A DNA stretch of 64,000 nt from Flectonema sp. DT1601 (Eukaryota > Euglenozoa > Diplonemea > Diplonemida > Diplonemidae), in contig OZ025783.1 of the NCBI GenBank assembly GCA_964019425.1, positions 930,001 through 994,000 of the forward strand. Direction: 5' to 3'. A program made the position numbers and the translations under genes. Positions 10,219 through 20,849 of the stretch are shown here, in pieces (the first letter of the stretch is position 1; the number at the start of each line of letters is the position of its first letter). Under the pieces are notes generated by a model, which was not told the DNA's origin, did not search any database, and was given only the letters and a program-made list of their open reading frames with translations.

Positions 10219-13183
10219 TCATTGTGTGCCGAATCTAACACCAGATTTCTGCATTTGCTCAGCCCGGTAGGCACTTCGAGTTTCGATCATCTTTGAAGCA
10301 ACGTACTTACCCAACTGCTGATAAGCTCTAAAAGTGTTGCTGTCGAATCCTTGCTGTTGGATATCGTGATGAGGAAACGATGAATCAGCCAGAGAATACA
10401 TTTTTAACCACGGTGGTTCATCACCAGTGAGAGAGAGCTTACCTATCCAGATATCACAAGTCTTAGCAGTTGTTTGCCCAGGTTGGAAGGGATACTTAAC
10501 ACGAATATGTAAAACATTTCTTTCAATTAAATCATGATTTCGATGCTCACCTTTTTGCCTTTGAATTGCCCTCGATAAGGCTTCATCTGTAGGAGACAAG
10601 TCTACTTCGATGTCCAAGTCTTTCTCAGCAACTGTTAGAGAAGCCATCAAATCACTGAAGTTTGTGTGATCAGCATCCGCATCAAACATAAATATCTCAC
10701 TGACACCTCTCCTAAGTAATTCATAAAGACCAAAGAAGTCAAACCACCCACCATCAGCCAAGTAAAAATAAGGATCTTTCTTCCATGAGAGAAACCCGAA
10801 GAACTGGTATGCTCGTCTAAACATAGGCAGGTGTAGAAAGATGTTAGATTTATCCAGCTTAAAGACTTGCAACAATAAACCCCAAATAACCATAAGAATA
10901 ACAGGTGTGATAAAAGAGAATAGAGATAATGCAAAAAGCCATACTTGCGGATGCGATAGTTCAGGACTGTCGCTGTCGACTTGAGATGCGAATATTAAAA
11001 GAATAAATGGGATGGAAGAGAACAGCTGTACGAGATAATGACGAATTGGGGAATTACGTCTGAAGCTAAACCACTCTCCGAGATCAATTCCCATTAACAT
11101 CATTGCCATTTTCATCGGTGCAGTCATCAGTGTATCGAATTGAGTTGATAAAGCTGCACCAGAAATGGCCATTCCTTTTGAAAGATGAACATTCAAATAC
11201 TCTGCAGTTCGATACCCTGTCAGAGGTGAACCACAGTACCGTTTTGATAAGAAGAATGGATGTGTTGTTCTGGTTCCTATTCTTGGATCTTGCATTCCAT
11301 TCAATGCCGCGTTACAAATAAAGTACGGCCTCCTTGGAATACTTGTAAATAATTTATCACTTCCATTTTTATAAAAGGATCCTACCAGTCTTCTTCTGTA
11401 CATGTCGTGGAGTGCCTGTCCGAGTGGCTCTCTAATAAACACCTCCACTACGAGTACGTAAATCTGGTTTTGGGTTTTTTATTGCGATCGTCGAACCTTA
11501 AGATTAACAAAAGATGATACATACTAAGAGTCCAAGCAGTAAGTGAGGTGTGGGTGGCGAGTAGCATTGCTCTCCCACTTTAGTCAACAGAGTAGGCTCT
11601 AATGAGGGACCAATTCCAGTTTCTCCTCCGAAACCACATCCGAGGATTCTCCAAAGAAGAACTCTGCCGATAATAAATATGACGGCAATAACACCACACA
11701 ATCCTACGACCATTAATCCAATTATTCGAAGACCATTTCCTTTTGTTTGTCCTTCTGCTGCAAACCCACGAACGACACCGAAGGTGACGGCAGCAGCCAT
11801 CTCAACTGAAATAAATAATTGCGTTCCTTTATTATCATCTTCTGTTATCCAAGACGATAAAAAGAACTTCATCACATGAAGAAGTGAAAAGAATGAAAAC
11901 ACAGCAGTTGACAATATTATAGCACATCGTAACAGGTAGGATAGCAGCTGATTGACTTGGAGAGAACTTCCGACAAACTTTCCTTTTTGGATAGCCTCTG
12001 ATTGCTGTACTGATTTAACATCATCATCACTGGTATCGTCTTCATCATCACCAGTGAAGGATTCGCTGAGAGGGAATGACTTGCTCAACTCATCTGGAGA
12101 ACCATTTGGTGAGAAGATATTTCTTTGATCTGGTAATGGAAAAGGACGAGACATTCTTCTTTTATGATACTTCAAATTACAACCAGATGTCGTCAACTTC
12201 TTCCTCACCGCTCCAGAGCTTGGAGATGTCGCACTGTACAAACCGAAGGCAATAATCCAAACCATTGAAAATCCCAACAATCCTATTGTCGACCATTTCA
12301 CGACAGCTCCTTCAAAACCAGAAATCGAATAAATAGAATCGTCAGACAGGAGAAAGTTCACAACATTCTCTTTTACATCCGAACCAAAGGTCCAGAGCAG
12401 AATAAAATTAACGTACTCAGCCATTACTACGCTGTAAGCAAAGACACCAATTCCGTTATTAGCGATTGCTGCTGTCACAGAGAGGACCAGGTCCATAACA
12501 GCGACAGTATTTCCTTCATTAGCTGAGACCCCTAAGTAGTCACTGTTTACGGTCATTCTTCTTACCAAACGATGAACAGTGTGACAGGCTTCCTTGTCTC
12601 GAGTCATAAACGCGGATCCTGTGTAGCCTCCTCCTGAAACTGTTGAAAGGTAATCGCACTCTGGGAGGATCTTTTCACTTTCGAAAGACTCTAACACGCC
12701 AGCCATGTATGAGGCTGCTCTAATACCTCCTCCACTAAAACAGAGCCCTCGGATTGGCTCTGATAATGAGTGGCCTCTGGCGTACCGACCATTTGCGATT
12801 TCACTCCATTCTGCATCAACTACTTTTTGAAATGGTTTCTTATCCTCTGGTATTGGGGATAGTGCAAGTAGAGGATTTGGATGTTTTAACTCCGCCTCGA
12901 GGTACCGCAATCCATCACTTGGTCTTTCTCGTTGTTTTGAATAGTACCTCCTCCACAACACAATTATAAACATTGTCCCAGTGAGGAGGAGAAGCCAACT
13001 CATCTCGTCGATAACATAAAACATACTTCCAGTAACATCAAATCGAAGTTTAGTCTCCGGCCATGAAAAGAAAATAGTCCATCGAATTAACGATACCGTG
13101 AGAGCTAGGAAAACTAAATTAGGAAACCAACTGGGACCTGGTTTCAGTTTTATTTGTTTCCCTGAAGGAGATGCGGGTATCAT
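10219..13183 (-). CDS. multi-pass membrane patatin-like phospholipase
   Basis: Two exons (13183-11525 and 11463-10219) flank a 61-base intron with GTATGT and AACCAG ends; the joined protein is about 967 residues. A patatin-type hydrolase is split by membrane segments: the oxyanion loop SGGGIRAAS at 150-158, nucleophile Ser183 in TVSGGGYTGS, and the catalytic Asp about 790 in LADGGWFD, followed by FFGLYELLRRGV. The dyad is complete. PYFICNAALNG is also typical of the family. Hydrophobic helices occur near 22-40 and 62-78, several more lie between 230 and 560, and two lie near 690-760, so it is probably an integral membrane lipase acting on phospholipids or neutral lipids. The C-terminal half resembles bacterial patatin-like proteins. 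A T-rich tract and CTCAG end 18 bases before the ATG. Confidence 0.82.
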
Positions 13184-14657
13184 ATTTTGACCGACAGTCT
13201 CCTGAGAAAGTTATTTAATGAAAACGAAGCGGGCTGAGGAATTCAAAGCGAGTCAAGAGCAATATAAGTCATTTCCTGTAAGGGGGTACAACAGTAATAA
13301 TTAATAGTCATCTTGCTTTGAAGTATCTACGGGAGCTTGATACCTATGCAAAAACGTAACTGCCTACGAATTGCTAACTAAAAGAAGATTTTTCTGACCT
13401 ACAATTCATTTCTAGAGGTGTTGCAAAAAGTTTTTTCGACTTTGTCTTCAATTGCCACAACGATTAATAAAAAAGATTTTTTTTTCCGCACACACACAAA
13501 AAAAAAGGAATGCAATGAAGACGTTAGACAGCCTGGATAGCTGCGGACAAAAAACGGCGGTCAAAACAGCGCGAACGAAACCTTGCTTGGTCGGAAGGCC
13601 TCTCAGCTTCAAGTAGTCTCTAAGTGTGAAGCCCTGCGTCATTTTGCGCACAATGAATAAACAGATGACTTGGGTATCACTCCCAAATAGTGATTAACGC
13701 CATGTTGCTACCATGAAGGAAGCATGTGTCTGGTCATAGTAGTTTTTTTTTTTTTTTTTTTTTTTTTTTTCCCGCTACAAAACAACTCGTTGAAATTATA
13801 TTTTTGTTAATAAAAAAAATTGGTAATCGAGTTTTTTTTACACGAGCGGGGGAAAAAAAATCATCAGAAGTCACAAAAAAGAAAAACTCTGACCTTTAAG
13901 AAGGTCGCTTATTCACGAAGTAAACACTGAGCGCTATTTGTGTAGTATTAGAAGTCAAAGAGGCTTTGCAACGATTTGCAAAACAATTCTTTGAAAAAAA
14001 AAAAAAAAAAAAAAAAAAAACGATACTACTGTGAATAAAATGATTTGAGTTTCCCCTATTCTTAAAGACTCATGTTAACTGATTCCAGAGGCTCTTGAGG
14101 ACCCCCTTCTTCAAAAGCCAGAATTGTTAATAAAAATATTCAGGCTTAGGAATTGTTGTGAAGGTAAGCCTTGACTCTCCATTTTTGAACACCAATGGCC
14201 TTTTTAAAAAGCAATAATATATGCTTGTAGTGCTTAAAATGATTGAAGACGTTCCACTGTTACTGATGGACCTTCCAATAGAAAGTTGCAAGTTCTCGCC
14301 GGGTTTTCGTTCTATACGATGCCTTGAGTACAATAAGTACTTTTCGGACAATTTCTTCTTTTTTTTTTTATGTTCTGTTCTATTTTCATTCTTATACCTT
14401 TTTCTTATTCTTATTCTTTTTTTCTTTTTTTTTTTTCTTTTTTGTTCTAAGATTTCTCTCAATGGATAACGTGTTAGAAGGTTGCTCGTATTCGCTAACA
14501 GAAAAGAGTACCGCAGCTGAAATATAAAGCTGCACTGGAAATACTTTAAACGGCTGGCACAATTATTTCCTGTACCATAACACCGATATAAAGATACACA
14601 CTACGAAGTTGTGGTTGGTTTTTATTTACTGTCTGGGACTGAAACTAGCTGTTTCTC
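13184..14657. other. intergenic spacer with a GC-richer island
   Basis: It contains T-runs of about 29 (13742-13770) and A-runs of about 27. A GC-richer island at about 13500-13740 contains a 60-odd codon frame with an ATG at 13642 that I could not connect to any gene; it is followed on the plus strand by the long T-run. No confident gene. Confidence 0.5.
13202..13225 (-). promoter_or_regulatory. T-rich tract plus CAG before the patatin gene
   Basis: The minus strand reads TAACTTTCTCAG, and the first ATG downstream is the patatin start. The leader is 18 bases. The frame remains open through the leader, so an upstream coding exon is not excluded. Confidence 0.45.
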
Positions 14658-15330
14658 TTAGTAAGTGAACTTTCCCTTTCCCTTACCTCTTCCCTTTCCC
14701 TTCATCATGTAGGGACTATACCATCCACTATAATCAATGATGCCCTGTTTTTGTTTTGTTTCGTTTTTGTTTTGTAGTTTGAAAAAATGCCATAAAAACA
14801 GTTCTTTTTAAACAAACCTTTAATCCTTTATAACCTCCCTTGCCTCCTTTCCATCCTTTTTTTCCAGACTTTCCGTATCCAGGTTGGTTGACACGTTTTG
14901 GGTGTACCTGTTGGGATGTTAATGTTAATTCGTAATATAGATAAACTGTAACTATTTATGAGGAGTAAATAAATACCTTCAACTGTCTTCCTTTGAACTC
15001 AGAGCCATTTAACTCAACTGCTTTGAGGATCGCTTCTTCGTCTTCGAACTCAAGGTAGGCGAATCCCTTTGGGTGACCTGTGAACTTGTCACACAATATT
15101 GTAACTCTCTTCACTGTTCCACATGTTTGAAAGTGTTCGTGCAATTCTTGTGGTGTTGCAGCGTAGTCCACCTGTCCTACGTATACAGACCGACTGTCTT
15201 CTGAGCATTCCTCTTCTAATTGCGTGTTAATTTCATTCTTTTGCTCTGATAACTGGTTTTCCATCTCTGCCACTTTCAACTTCATCTCCTCTATCTCCTT
15301 ATCTAAGACTGAATCATCGAGCGTCGTCAT
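14658..15330 (-). CDS. PABPN1: nuclear poly(A)-binding protein, PABPN1/PABP2 type
   Basis: Three exons (15330-14977, 14907-14818 and 14744-14658) give 176 residues. An N-terminal coiled coil ([14 protein letters not shown]) leads into one RRM with RNP2 VYVGQV, the PABPN1 signature [20 protein letters not shown] (RNP1), and [15 protein letters not shown], which matches the vertebrate GRQIKVIPKRTNRPG only after splicing. The tail is rich in Gly and Lys (GKGRGKGKG) where animals have Arg-rich repeats. It stimulates nuclear polyadenylation and controls tail length. Introns have GTATTT and GTTTGT donors and ACAG acceptors, both phase 0. A strong TTTTTCTCCTCAG lies 21 bases before the start. Confidence 0.93.
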
Positions 15331-15351
15331 TTCTTATGCAACTAAAGTTTC

Positions 15352-15372
15352 CTGAGGAGAAAAATAATTTAA
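15352..15372 (-). promoter_or_regulatory. strong pyrimidine tract plus CAG before PABPN1
   Basis: The minus strand reads TTATTTTTCTCCTCAG with the leader beginning at 15351. The following first ATG is the PABPN1 start. It is unlike the A-rich acceptors of the two introns inside the same gene. Confidence 0.6.
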
Positions 15373-15589
15373 TTATCAGCAATACACTCCTCTTCAATAG
15401 TAACAGCTTTCCATTTAGTTGTATAAGTTTCTGTTGAACTATTGCAATTATTTACAACATTACTTTTACCAATTTATTTCTTTAAAAAACAAACAAAACA
15501 GAAGTACAATACAGATTTGAGTGGGACAGCCCACTCGTATATTACAAAACAGGGAAAGGAAGATACGCAGCAATAAGACAGTCATAAGA

Positions 15590-18112
15590 TTACCATCCGG
15601 GAAGACTTGGAGAAATACTTCTATGACGAGAAGTAGTAGCTTGCCGATAATTATCGTATCGTGGAGGAGGTACAGCAGGACTGGCGGAAGACGGGTAGAG
15701 AATTCGTGCGGGTGAGCGAGAAGTAGATCGTTTCGTTGGAGGTGTTAAGAACTCTTGTTCACGTCTAAGTCGATCCATCTCAAGTAACATCAATCCTTCT
15801 TGTTGAATAGCATGTTGTTGTTCTGATTGAAGTTCTGATGAGAGTTCTCTAGCTGCTCTAATTGCTGCATCTCTCTCACAGAGAATGTCTTCTAATAATG
15901 AACTTTCAACCGATTGTGATCTCGAGGGAGTTCTTCGCTGTTGATAATGTTGAGCGCTACCAACACTCTGACTAACACTCTGCCTGTTATTTGATTGTTG
16001 TCTTGGTGGTGTTCTTTGAACTCGAGTAGTATTCTTACCGAAGTCGATTTGTTTTTCTTTATCAGACAATTCCTTCCGAAGGTAATCCATTCCACTTTCA
16101 AGTTCCCTACACTTGCCCTCAATCTTTCTATTCTTTGTTAGCAGGTCTTGTCGAGATGATTCCACTTCTGAGACTTTCTTCTTCAGTTGCTGGGCTTCGT
16201 TGCGGAGTTCTTCTATTTCGTTCTTATAGCGTCCTTCGATGTCTGATACTTCCCGTTGGCTGTTTCGGAGACGGGCATCACCAGCCTGTTTCATTTGCTT
16301 CATTTCTTTGGATGATAATTGTCTGTCGACTTGTAGCTCACTCAACAACTTTCGATTCCTTTGTTCCATTGCAGCATTTTGCATCTTCAACGTTTGCATC
16401 GTCGATTCGTGACTGTAGCCTTGCGCTGACATGTCGCGTATGATGAGCTCGTTTTCTTCTTCTCGAGCCCGAGATGCCATTATTTCCTGTTCCATGACTC
16501 GAACTTGGGTTACGAGTTCTACCTCGCGGGTCATGAATTCAGCCTGTCGGCGTTCGAATTCACGTCTTTCATCATCTAAACTAGGAAATAGTGATTCCTC
16601 TGTTTGAACAATTGAAACAGTCATTGGAATACTTCGTCTTTGAGGAGTAATATTGTTTTCAAATTGTTGACGTCTTGATGATCTGATGGGAGATGATGGC
16701 AATGCTGAATATAAATCCGCTGGTCGAGATGACATTTCAATTATTTCAGCTCTGCCTTCATCATCATTTCTTATTGGACTACCTTCAGGTGTTTCACAAA
16801 TAACAACTCGTTTCTGTGGTGTAATCACCTGCTTCTGATCTACCTGCACAGGTCTTGTTGGTTCAGCAGGAATATAATTATTAACAACAGGTGGGTTTTG
16901 AACAGGATTTGGTTGTACTGTTTGAATAACGTAGGCTGGGTAATTAGTAACCGCCTGAGGGCTATGTTGTGTTGCCTGTTCCAGAGCTTTAGATTGCACG
17001 TCTTGCGCCTGTTTCATTAATTCACTCATTTCGTGAAAGAAGGCTCTCTGAGTTGAATTTATATAATCATCAGCTTCTTCACGAAGGCTTTGACGAGACT
17101 CAACATGAGCAGTATCACCAAGCAGATGAACTGAGTGAGAGGTTTTTGGTTTCATAAAATCAACTGGTCGGATGGCTTCTGGAAGTGGTAACGCAGATGG
17201 CAGAGCTGTTTGAGGTTCGTCAATTGGTTCGGTTTCTGGTGTTTTAAATTCATCACCCTCTTCATCATTATCGTTAACTTCAATACTTTGAACAGCTGGT
17301 AGAATAGAATCATTACGATGTTGTTGTTTAGCAATCTCTCGTCGTAGGAGATGATGTCTAAACTGTTCGAGATGTTCCATCTTGTGAGAGGCTTCCTCGG
17401 TGTCGAAGTTGAGAAGTTGTTGTTCTAATACAGCGATCTCATCAGATAGGTTTTGAGATAATGACTTAACAAGATTGTCACTTAGTGACATTAAACCATC
17501 GGAATAAGATTTCTCTACTGATCGAAGTGCTTGTTCGTGAACCTCAAGTGCGCTTATCCTCTCAGCACCTGCCTTTGCCATGTCCAGTAGTTCTGCTTCG
17601 TTAACTGTGAGTCCTCCGAATACTTTATTGGTATTTAGAGTTTGTTGATTAACTCTTTCTACAGCACCATGGAGGAATAAAAGTTTTGCTTTCACTTGGG
17701 CTCGGAGTTCTGGACCAACTCCAGCTGCGTCAACTTCTTTAAGAAAGACGTTTATAATTTCAGAACGGGGGAAGTTGTGATCAGGTAGTTTTAAACCTTT
17801 TAAAAAACCTTGAAACTGAACCATCACTAATTCCAATACCTTATGATTAGCATCCACTGCTGGGATGATATCCGCCGCTGGCTTTCCTGCGATGTCAGGA
17901 AGTTCCCAAATCTTACTTTTGTCAGACAGTCTGATGAAGAAATGATCCGGCTCATCAGCTCCCCCTCTGTGAGTCTTCACTCGATAGCAGCAACTTAAAT
18001 CATTCTCTTTACCGGCAAGTCTGTAAATAGTCCAGCCCTTGTCCTCATCTTTCGTCATTCTATAAATCGCATTGCCGCTGATGATCTGTTCGGACAGCTG
18101 GCGACCGGGCAT
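15590..18112 (-). CDS. 840-residue coiled-coil protein, possibly centriolar or ciliary
   Basis: A single uninterrupted frame. Residues about 1-110 look globular (IYRMTKDEDKGWTIYRLAG and FFIRLSDKSKIWELP), residues 110-280 are mainly helical, the middle is low-complexity and Pro/Ser/Gln-rich, and 515-690 is a long heptad coiled coil. The C-terminus has Ser-Arg-Thr-Pro phosphosite-like motifs (TPPTKRSTSRSP, SISPSLPGW). I cannot name a family. A globular head followed by a coiled coil recalls XRCC4/SAS-6/CCDC61-type proteins, but no diagnostic motif is visible. An acceptor-like TTCTCTTCTCAAG lies 26 bases before the start. The real-gene call is firm; the function is not. Confidence 0.75.
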   Translation of the reverse strand: MPGRQLSEQIISGNAIYRMTKDEDKGWTIYRLAGKENDLSCCYRVKTHRGGADEPDHFFIRLSDKSKIWELPDIAGKPAADIIPAVDANHKVLELVMVQFQGFLKGLKLPDHNFPRSEIINVFLKEVDAAGVGPELRAQVKAKLLFLHGAVERVNQQTLNTNKVFGGLTVNEAELLDMAKAGAERISALEVHEQALRSVEKSYSDGLMSLSDNLVKSLSQNLSDEIAVLEQQLLNFDTEEASHKMEHLEQFRHHLLRREIAKQQHRNDSILPAVQSIEVNDNDEEGDEFKTPETEPIDEPQTALPSALPLPEAIRPVDFMKPKTSHSVHLLGDTAHVESRQSLREEADDYINSTQRAFFHEMSELMKQAQDVQSKALEQATQHSPQAVTNYPAYVIQTVQPNPVQNPPVVNNYIPAEPTRPVQVDQKQVITPQKRVVICETPEGSPIRNDDEGRAEIIEMSSRPADLYSALPSSPIRSSRRQQFENNITPQRRSIPMTVSIVQTEESLFPSLDDERREFERRQAEFMTREVELVTQVRVMEQEIMASRAREEENELIIRDMSAQGYSHESTMQTLKMQNAAMEQRNRKLLSELQVDRQLSSKEMKQMKQAGDARLRNSQREVSDIEGRYKNEIEELRNEAQQLKKKVSEVESSRQDLLTKNRKIEGKCRELESGMDYLRKELSDKEKQIDFGKNTTRVQRTPPRQQSNNRQSVSQSVGSAQHYQQRRTPSRSQSVESSLLEDILCERDAAIRAARELSSELQSEQQHAIQQEGLMLLEMDRLRREQEFLTPPTKRSTSRSPARILYPSSASPAVPPPRYDNYRQATTSRHRSISPSLPGW

Positions 18113-18375
18113 CGTGTGCCCCTTTGTGGAATAGGTACCTTGAGAAGAGAAGTATTAATATTAATTTAAATAGTAGATTCCTTAGAAAGGTTAGAAAGAT
18201 ATTTTGTTTCCGAACTGTCTGTAAGAAGAACAAGAATTGAATAGCAACACTTCCGACTGCCTTGATATGAAGTTGCTCTCACAGATGTCAGATTGTCTGA
18301 AATCGGAGGGTTAAGAAACTAAACGAAAAGTTGATAAAGAAACAAAACGAATAATAAGCAGCCACTTCTTGTGCT

Positions 18376-19410
18376 TTACTTCAACTGATTATCTCCTTTG
18401 CGTTTCTTCTTCTTGCTACCAGTTAGCTTCCTAGCTTCATCCATTGCTATGTCTGCTTGCTGTACAACTTTCTGTGCTTCAATATCTGTCTTTGGAATCA
18501 CTTCAGGAGTCACTTCCGTGTTTACTTCGACTGCAGTTTCATTTTTCCGTACTTCTTCTTCTTTTTGTCTCTTCCTCTCGTTCTTTACTTTTAATTCCGC
18601 CTCCTTCAGTTTTCTCTTCTTGGCCTGCTCCTGTCTCTTCTTTGAAATAGCAGCAGGTGTAGGAGGAGATAGAGGGAACTTACCTGTGGATATATGATAA
18701 ATAACGGCACCAGCAAGCTGTAAACCGAAGGCTGAGGGGATATAAGAAATTGTTCCGTTGACTGCACGAGGACGACCTCCAGTGAGTGAAGGCCATGGGG
18801 CGAGTGGTTTTTTTGAAATTTCATTTGAGAAACAAGCGATGATCTTACCTGGTCTTATTCCTCTTTTCTTTAGTTCAGTTCGGCATTTTGCAGCCAATCC
18901 GCAACATTCCGTATCGAAAATATCTGCGAGGAGAATCTTAGTGGGGTCTAACTTACCTCCGGCACCCATTGAGGAGAGGGTCTTGAAACCCTTTTTTACG
19001 GACATTTCGAGTAGTTTTATTTTTGTAGAAACCGTATCTATAGCATCTACTACATAATCATAATCACCGTTCAGAAGATCTTCAACGTCGTCTTCGAGTA
19101 GGAAGGCGTCAATGACAGTTACTTCACAAAGAGCGTTAATGTCGTTTATTCTTTCAGAGAATTCCTGAACTTTACTTTTACCAACTCTACTGTCTAATGC
19201 GATGACCTGACGATTCTTATTAGAGACAGTAATAACATCGTGATCTACAATAGTTAATCTTCCAATACCTGCACGTGCGAGTGCTTCTGTAACAAATCCA
19301 CCAACTCCCCCAACACCAACAACTAAGCAATGTGAGTTTACTAAACCTTTTATTCCTTTATCTTCAATAAGAGGATGGGTCCTTTCAAAAAGACCTAATT
19401 TCATTGACAT
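18376..19410 (-). CDS. TcdA/YgdL-type E1-like tRNA ct6A dehydratase
   Basis: The 344-residue protein starts at the ATG at 19410 after an A-rich context. It has the ThiF/MoeB/UBA fold: the nucleotide loop GVGGVGG at 32-38, the acidic VDHD, and the TcdA signature NKNRQ, followed by YDYVVDAIDTVSTK and a GAGGKLDPTKI segment. It closely follows bacterial TcdA, which ATP-dependently cyclises t6A37 in tRNA to ct6A; yeast Tcd1/Tcd2 are the eukaryotic counterparts, on the mitochondrial outer membrane. The last 90 or so residues form a Lys/Glu-rich extension (KKRQEQAKKRKLKEAELK, ending KKKKRKGD) absent from bacterial enzymes. No introns. A ubiquitin-like activating role is less likely given the signature. 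Confidence 0.85.
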   Translation of the reverse strand: MSMKLGLFERTHPLIEDKGIKGLVNSHCLVVGVGGVGGFVTEALARAGIGRLTIVDHDVITVSNKNRQVIALDSRVGKSKVQEFSERINDINALCEVTVIDAFLLEDDVEDLLNGDYDYVVDAIDTVSTKIKLLEMSVKKGFKTLSSMGAGGKLDPTKILLADIFDTECCGLAAKCRTELKKRGIRPGKIIACFSNEISKKPLAPWPSLTGGRPRAVNGTISYIPSAFGLQLAGAVIYHISTGKFPLSPPTPAAISKKRQEQAKKRKLKEAELKVKNERKRQKEEEVRKNETAVEVNTEVTPEVIPKTDIEAQKVVQQADIAMDEARKLTGSKKKKRKGDNQLK

Positions 19411-20177
19411 TTTTGTGTGCTTGTCTTTACACTTTACTTTGAAAGAAGAAAGTAAGAAATAATGAAACAACTTGCTTCTACTATTTTATCTTTTTATGGA
19501 AGTGTGTCTTCTTAATAAGTAATCAGGGGCGGCCCACTGCTATGATCAGAACAAAAATATATTTTTAGTACTAGAGTGTGTGTGTCTTCAGGCAACGGAC
19601 ATGGTCTCAACTACTCTGGAAAAAGATATTCGTCAGTTCAAGAAAATACAAAATAAGAATTTGAAGGTTATTAATATCCTAGTTCTGAGAAGAACTTTTT
19701 TTTTACTTTCTTGATCGTTATCAGTTTTCCTCTCTTTTCCTAATGTTATTCGGGGTTTCTTTTTTTTTTTTTTTTTTTTTTTTTTTTGTTCTATTTCAAC
19801 TTCATGCTTTACCATTCTACTCATGAAAGAATAAAAGTATTAATTCCTTACACAAAAGCAACTGTTTTTTTCTTTTTTATAGGAGAAATTATATAGCATT
19901 GCGTGCGTGAAATTGTGAGTAACTCACCGAAAACAACTCCCCTCCAAATACAGTACCACATGTTTATCGCACCAGGATAATTCGGATGCCTTGTGGCACC
20001 AGTTCCTATAAAAACTCTATTACTTTCCAGGTGACTAAACACATAATAGTAGTAAAAATGCTTTGATAAAAAAAAAACCACAATGGGCTTAGAAAGTGTA
20101 AAAGCATTTTCAAAAATAACACCAAACTCATCATGACTTGTGTTGATCAACACAATACGTAATCAGTTGAGTTCCTT
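19411..20177. other. spacer with T-runs and one gene fragment
   Basis: It contains a poly-T run of about 27 at 19760-19787 and the fragment described at 19928-20031. A short plus-strand frame from 19600 (MVSTTLEKDIRQFKK) reaches a possible donor but has no family match. No intact gene is seen. Confidence 0.5.
19928..20031 (-). pseudogene. fragment resembling a DUF1295/steroid-reductase-like membrane enzyme
   Basis: A single exon-like piece encodes GATRHPNYPGAINMWYC followed by a donor-like GGTGAGT. RHPNY-G with a following Trp is the signature of the C-terminal NADPH-binding region in the DUF1295/SRD5A-like and ICMT-like membrane enzyme group. Only about 750 bases separate its intact neighbours, and I found neither the preceding helices nor the following conserved segment. 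It therefore looks like a remnant, although a very compact gene with unrecognised exons is possible. Confidence 0.35.
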
Positions 20178-20849
20178 TTATTGGTTCTGACCATCGTAAA
20201 GTTCCTTTAGGAGAGTTTTATCGCCATCGACAATTGGAATTAATTGCTTCAGTAAATCAACGTTCTCAAATCCATCTTTTTGCATCTCCGCTAAGAGCAG
20301 TTCTTCTGGTGATGGTTTCGGAGGTTCAATTTTTGGTTTTTTAGCGTCTTCGGAATCATCATCAGCCTTACGCTTTTCTTTCGGTTTCATTTTATCAACG
20401 TGTTTCTTAGCGTATTTCTTAGTCATAGAACGCACTTCACTATCATATCCTTTTCTGTTGTCGAGGTACAGATTTCCAGCTACTCCATTAGCCATTGAAC
20501 TTGGGTTCGGATCGGTAAGCAATGACTGTATTGATAACAAAGTCTTCTCTCCTGTGTATGTTGCTTGCCAAGCATTTTGTAATATGTCTAAGCAGATATC
20601 TCCGTTTGAATATACGTTTGGATGTAATAATTTGGTTAAGAATTTAACTTTTGGAGGTTTAAAGGGATACTCTGAAGGAAATTCCACAGACAACTCGAAT
20701 ACCCCTCCCTCATAAGGACTTCCTTGAGGACCTTCCATGTAGGCTTTCCAATTATTTATTGAAGAACCTTTAATTACGACTATGCCTTCAGCTCCATTTT
20801 TTTGAATTCGCTCGTACTCTTTGTTTAAACGAGCTGAGTTTTTTGCCAT
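20178..20849 (-). CDS. Rad6/UBE2A-like ubiquitin-conjugating E2 with C-terminal extension
   Basis: This 223-residue single-exon protein has a complete UBC fold: FPSEYPFKPPKVKF, the HPN motif at 76-78, catalytic Cys86 in NGDICLDIL, then QNAWQATYTGEKTLLSIQSLL and DPNPSSMAN. The HPNVY and ICLDILQN segments and the DPNP motif are closest to Rad6/UBE2A/B, which ubiquitylate histone H2B and PCNA. An extra 75 residues comprise a basic/acidic linker (KPKEKRKADDDSEDAKKPK) and a helical segment with EMQKDGFENVDLLKQL that could be UBA-like, as in UBE2K. UBE2A has no such domain, and the yeast Rad6 tail is only acidic. Substrate assignment is inferred. Confidence 0.87.
   Translation of the reverse strand: MAKNSARLNKEYERIQKNGAEGIVVIKGSSINNWKAYMEGPQGSPYEGGVFELSVEFPSEYPFKPPKVKFLTKLLHPNVYSNGDICLDILQNAWQATYTGEKTLLSIQSLLTDPNPSSMANGVAGNLYLDNRKGYDSEVRSMTKKYAKKHVDKMKPKEKRKADDDSEDAKKPKIEPPKPSPEELLLAEMQKDGFENVDLLKQLIPIVDGDKTLLKELYDGQNQ

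Noticed and set aside
13448-13642. Minus-strand frame with ATG at 13642 (MTQGFTLRDYLKLRGL)
   Set aside because: The start context is acceptable, but no acceptor of the usual form precedes it, no donor connects it to the patatin gene, and no family is recognised.
19600-19670. Short plus-strand exon-like frame MVSTTLEKDIRQFKK with donor-like GTTATT
   Set aside because: A continuation after TTTTTTATAG gives only 33 residues and no family; the opposite strand holds the reductase fragment.
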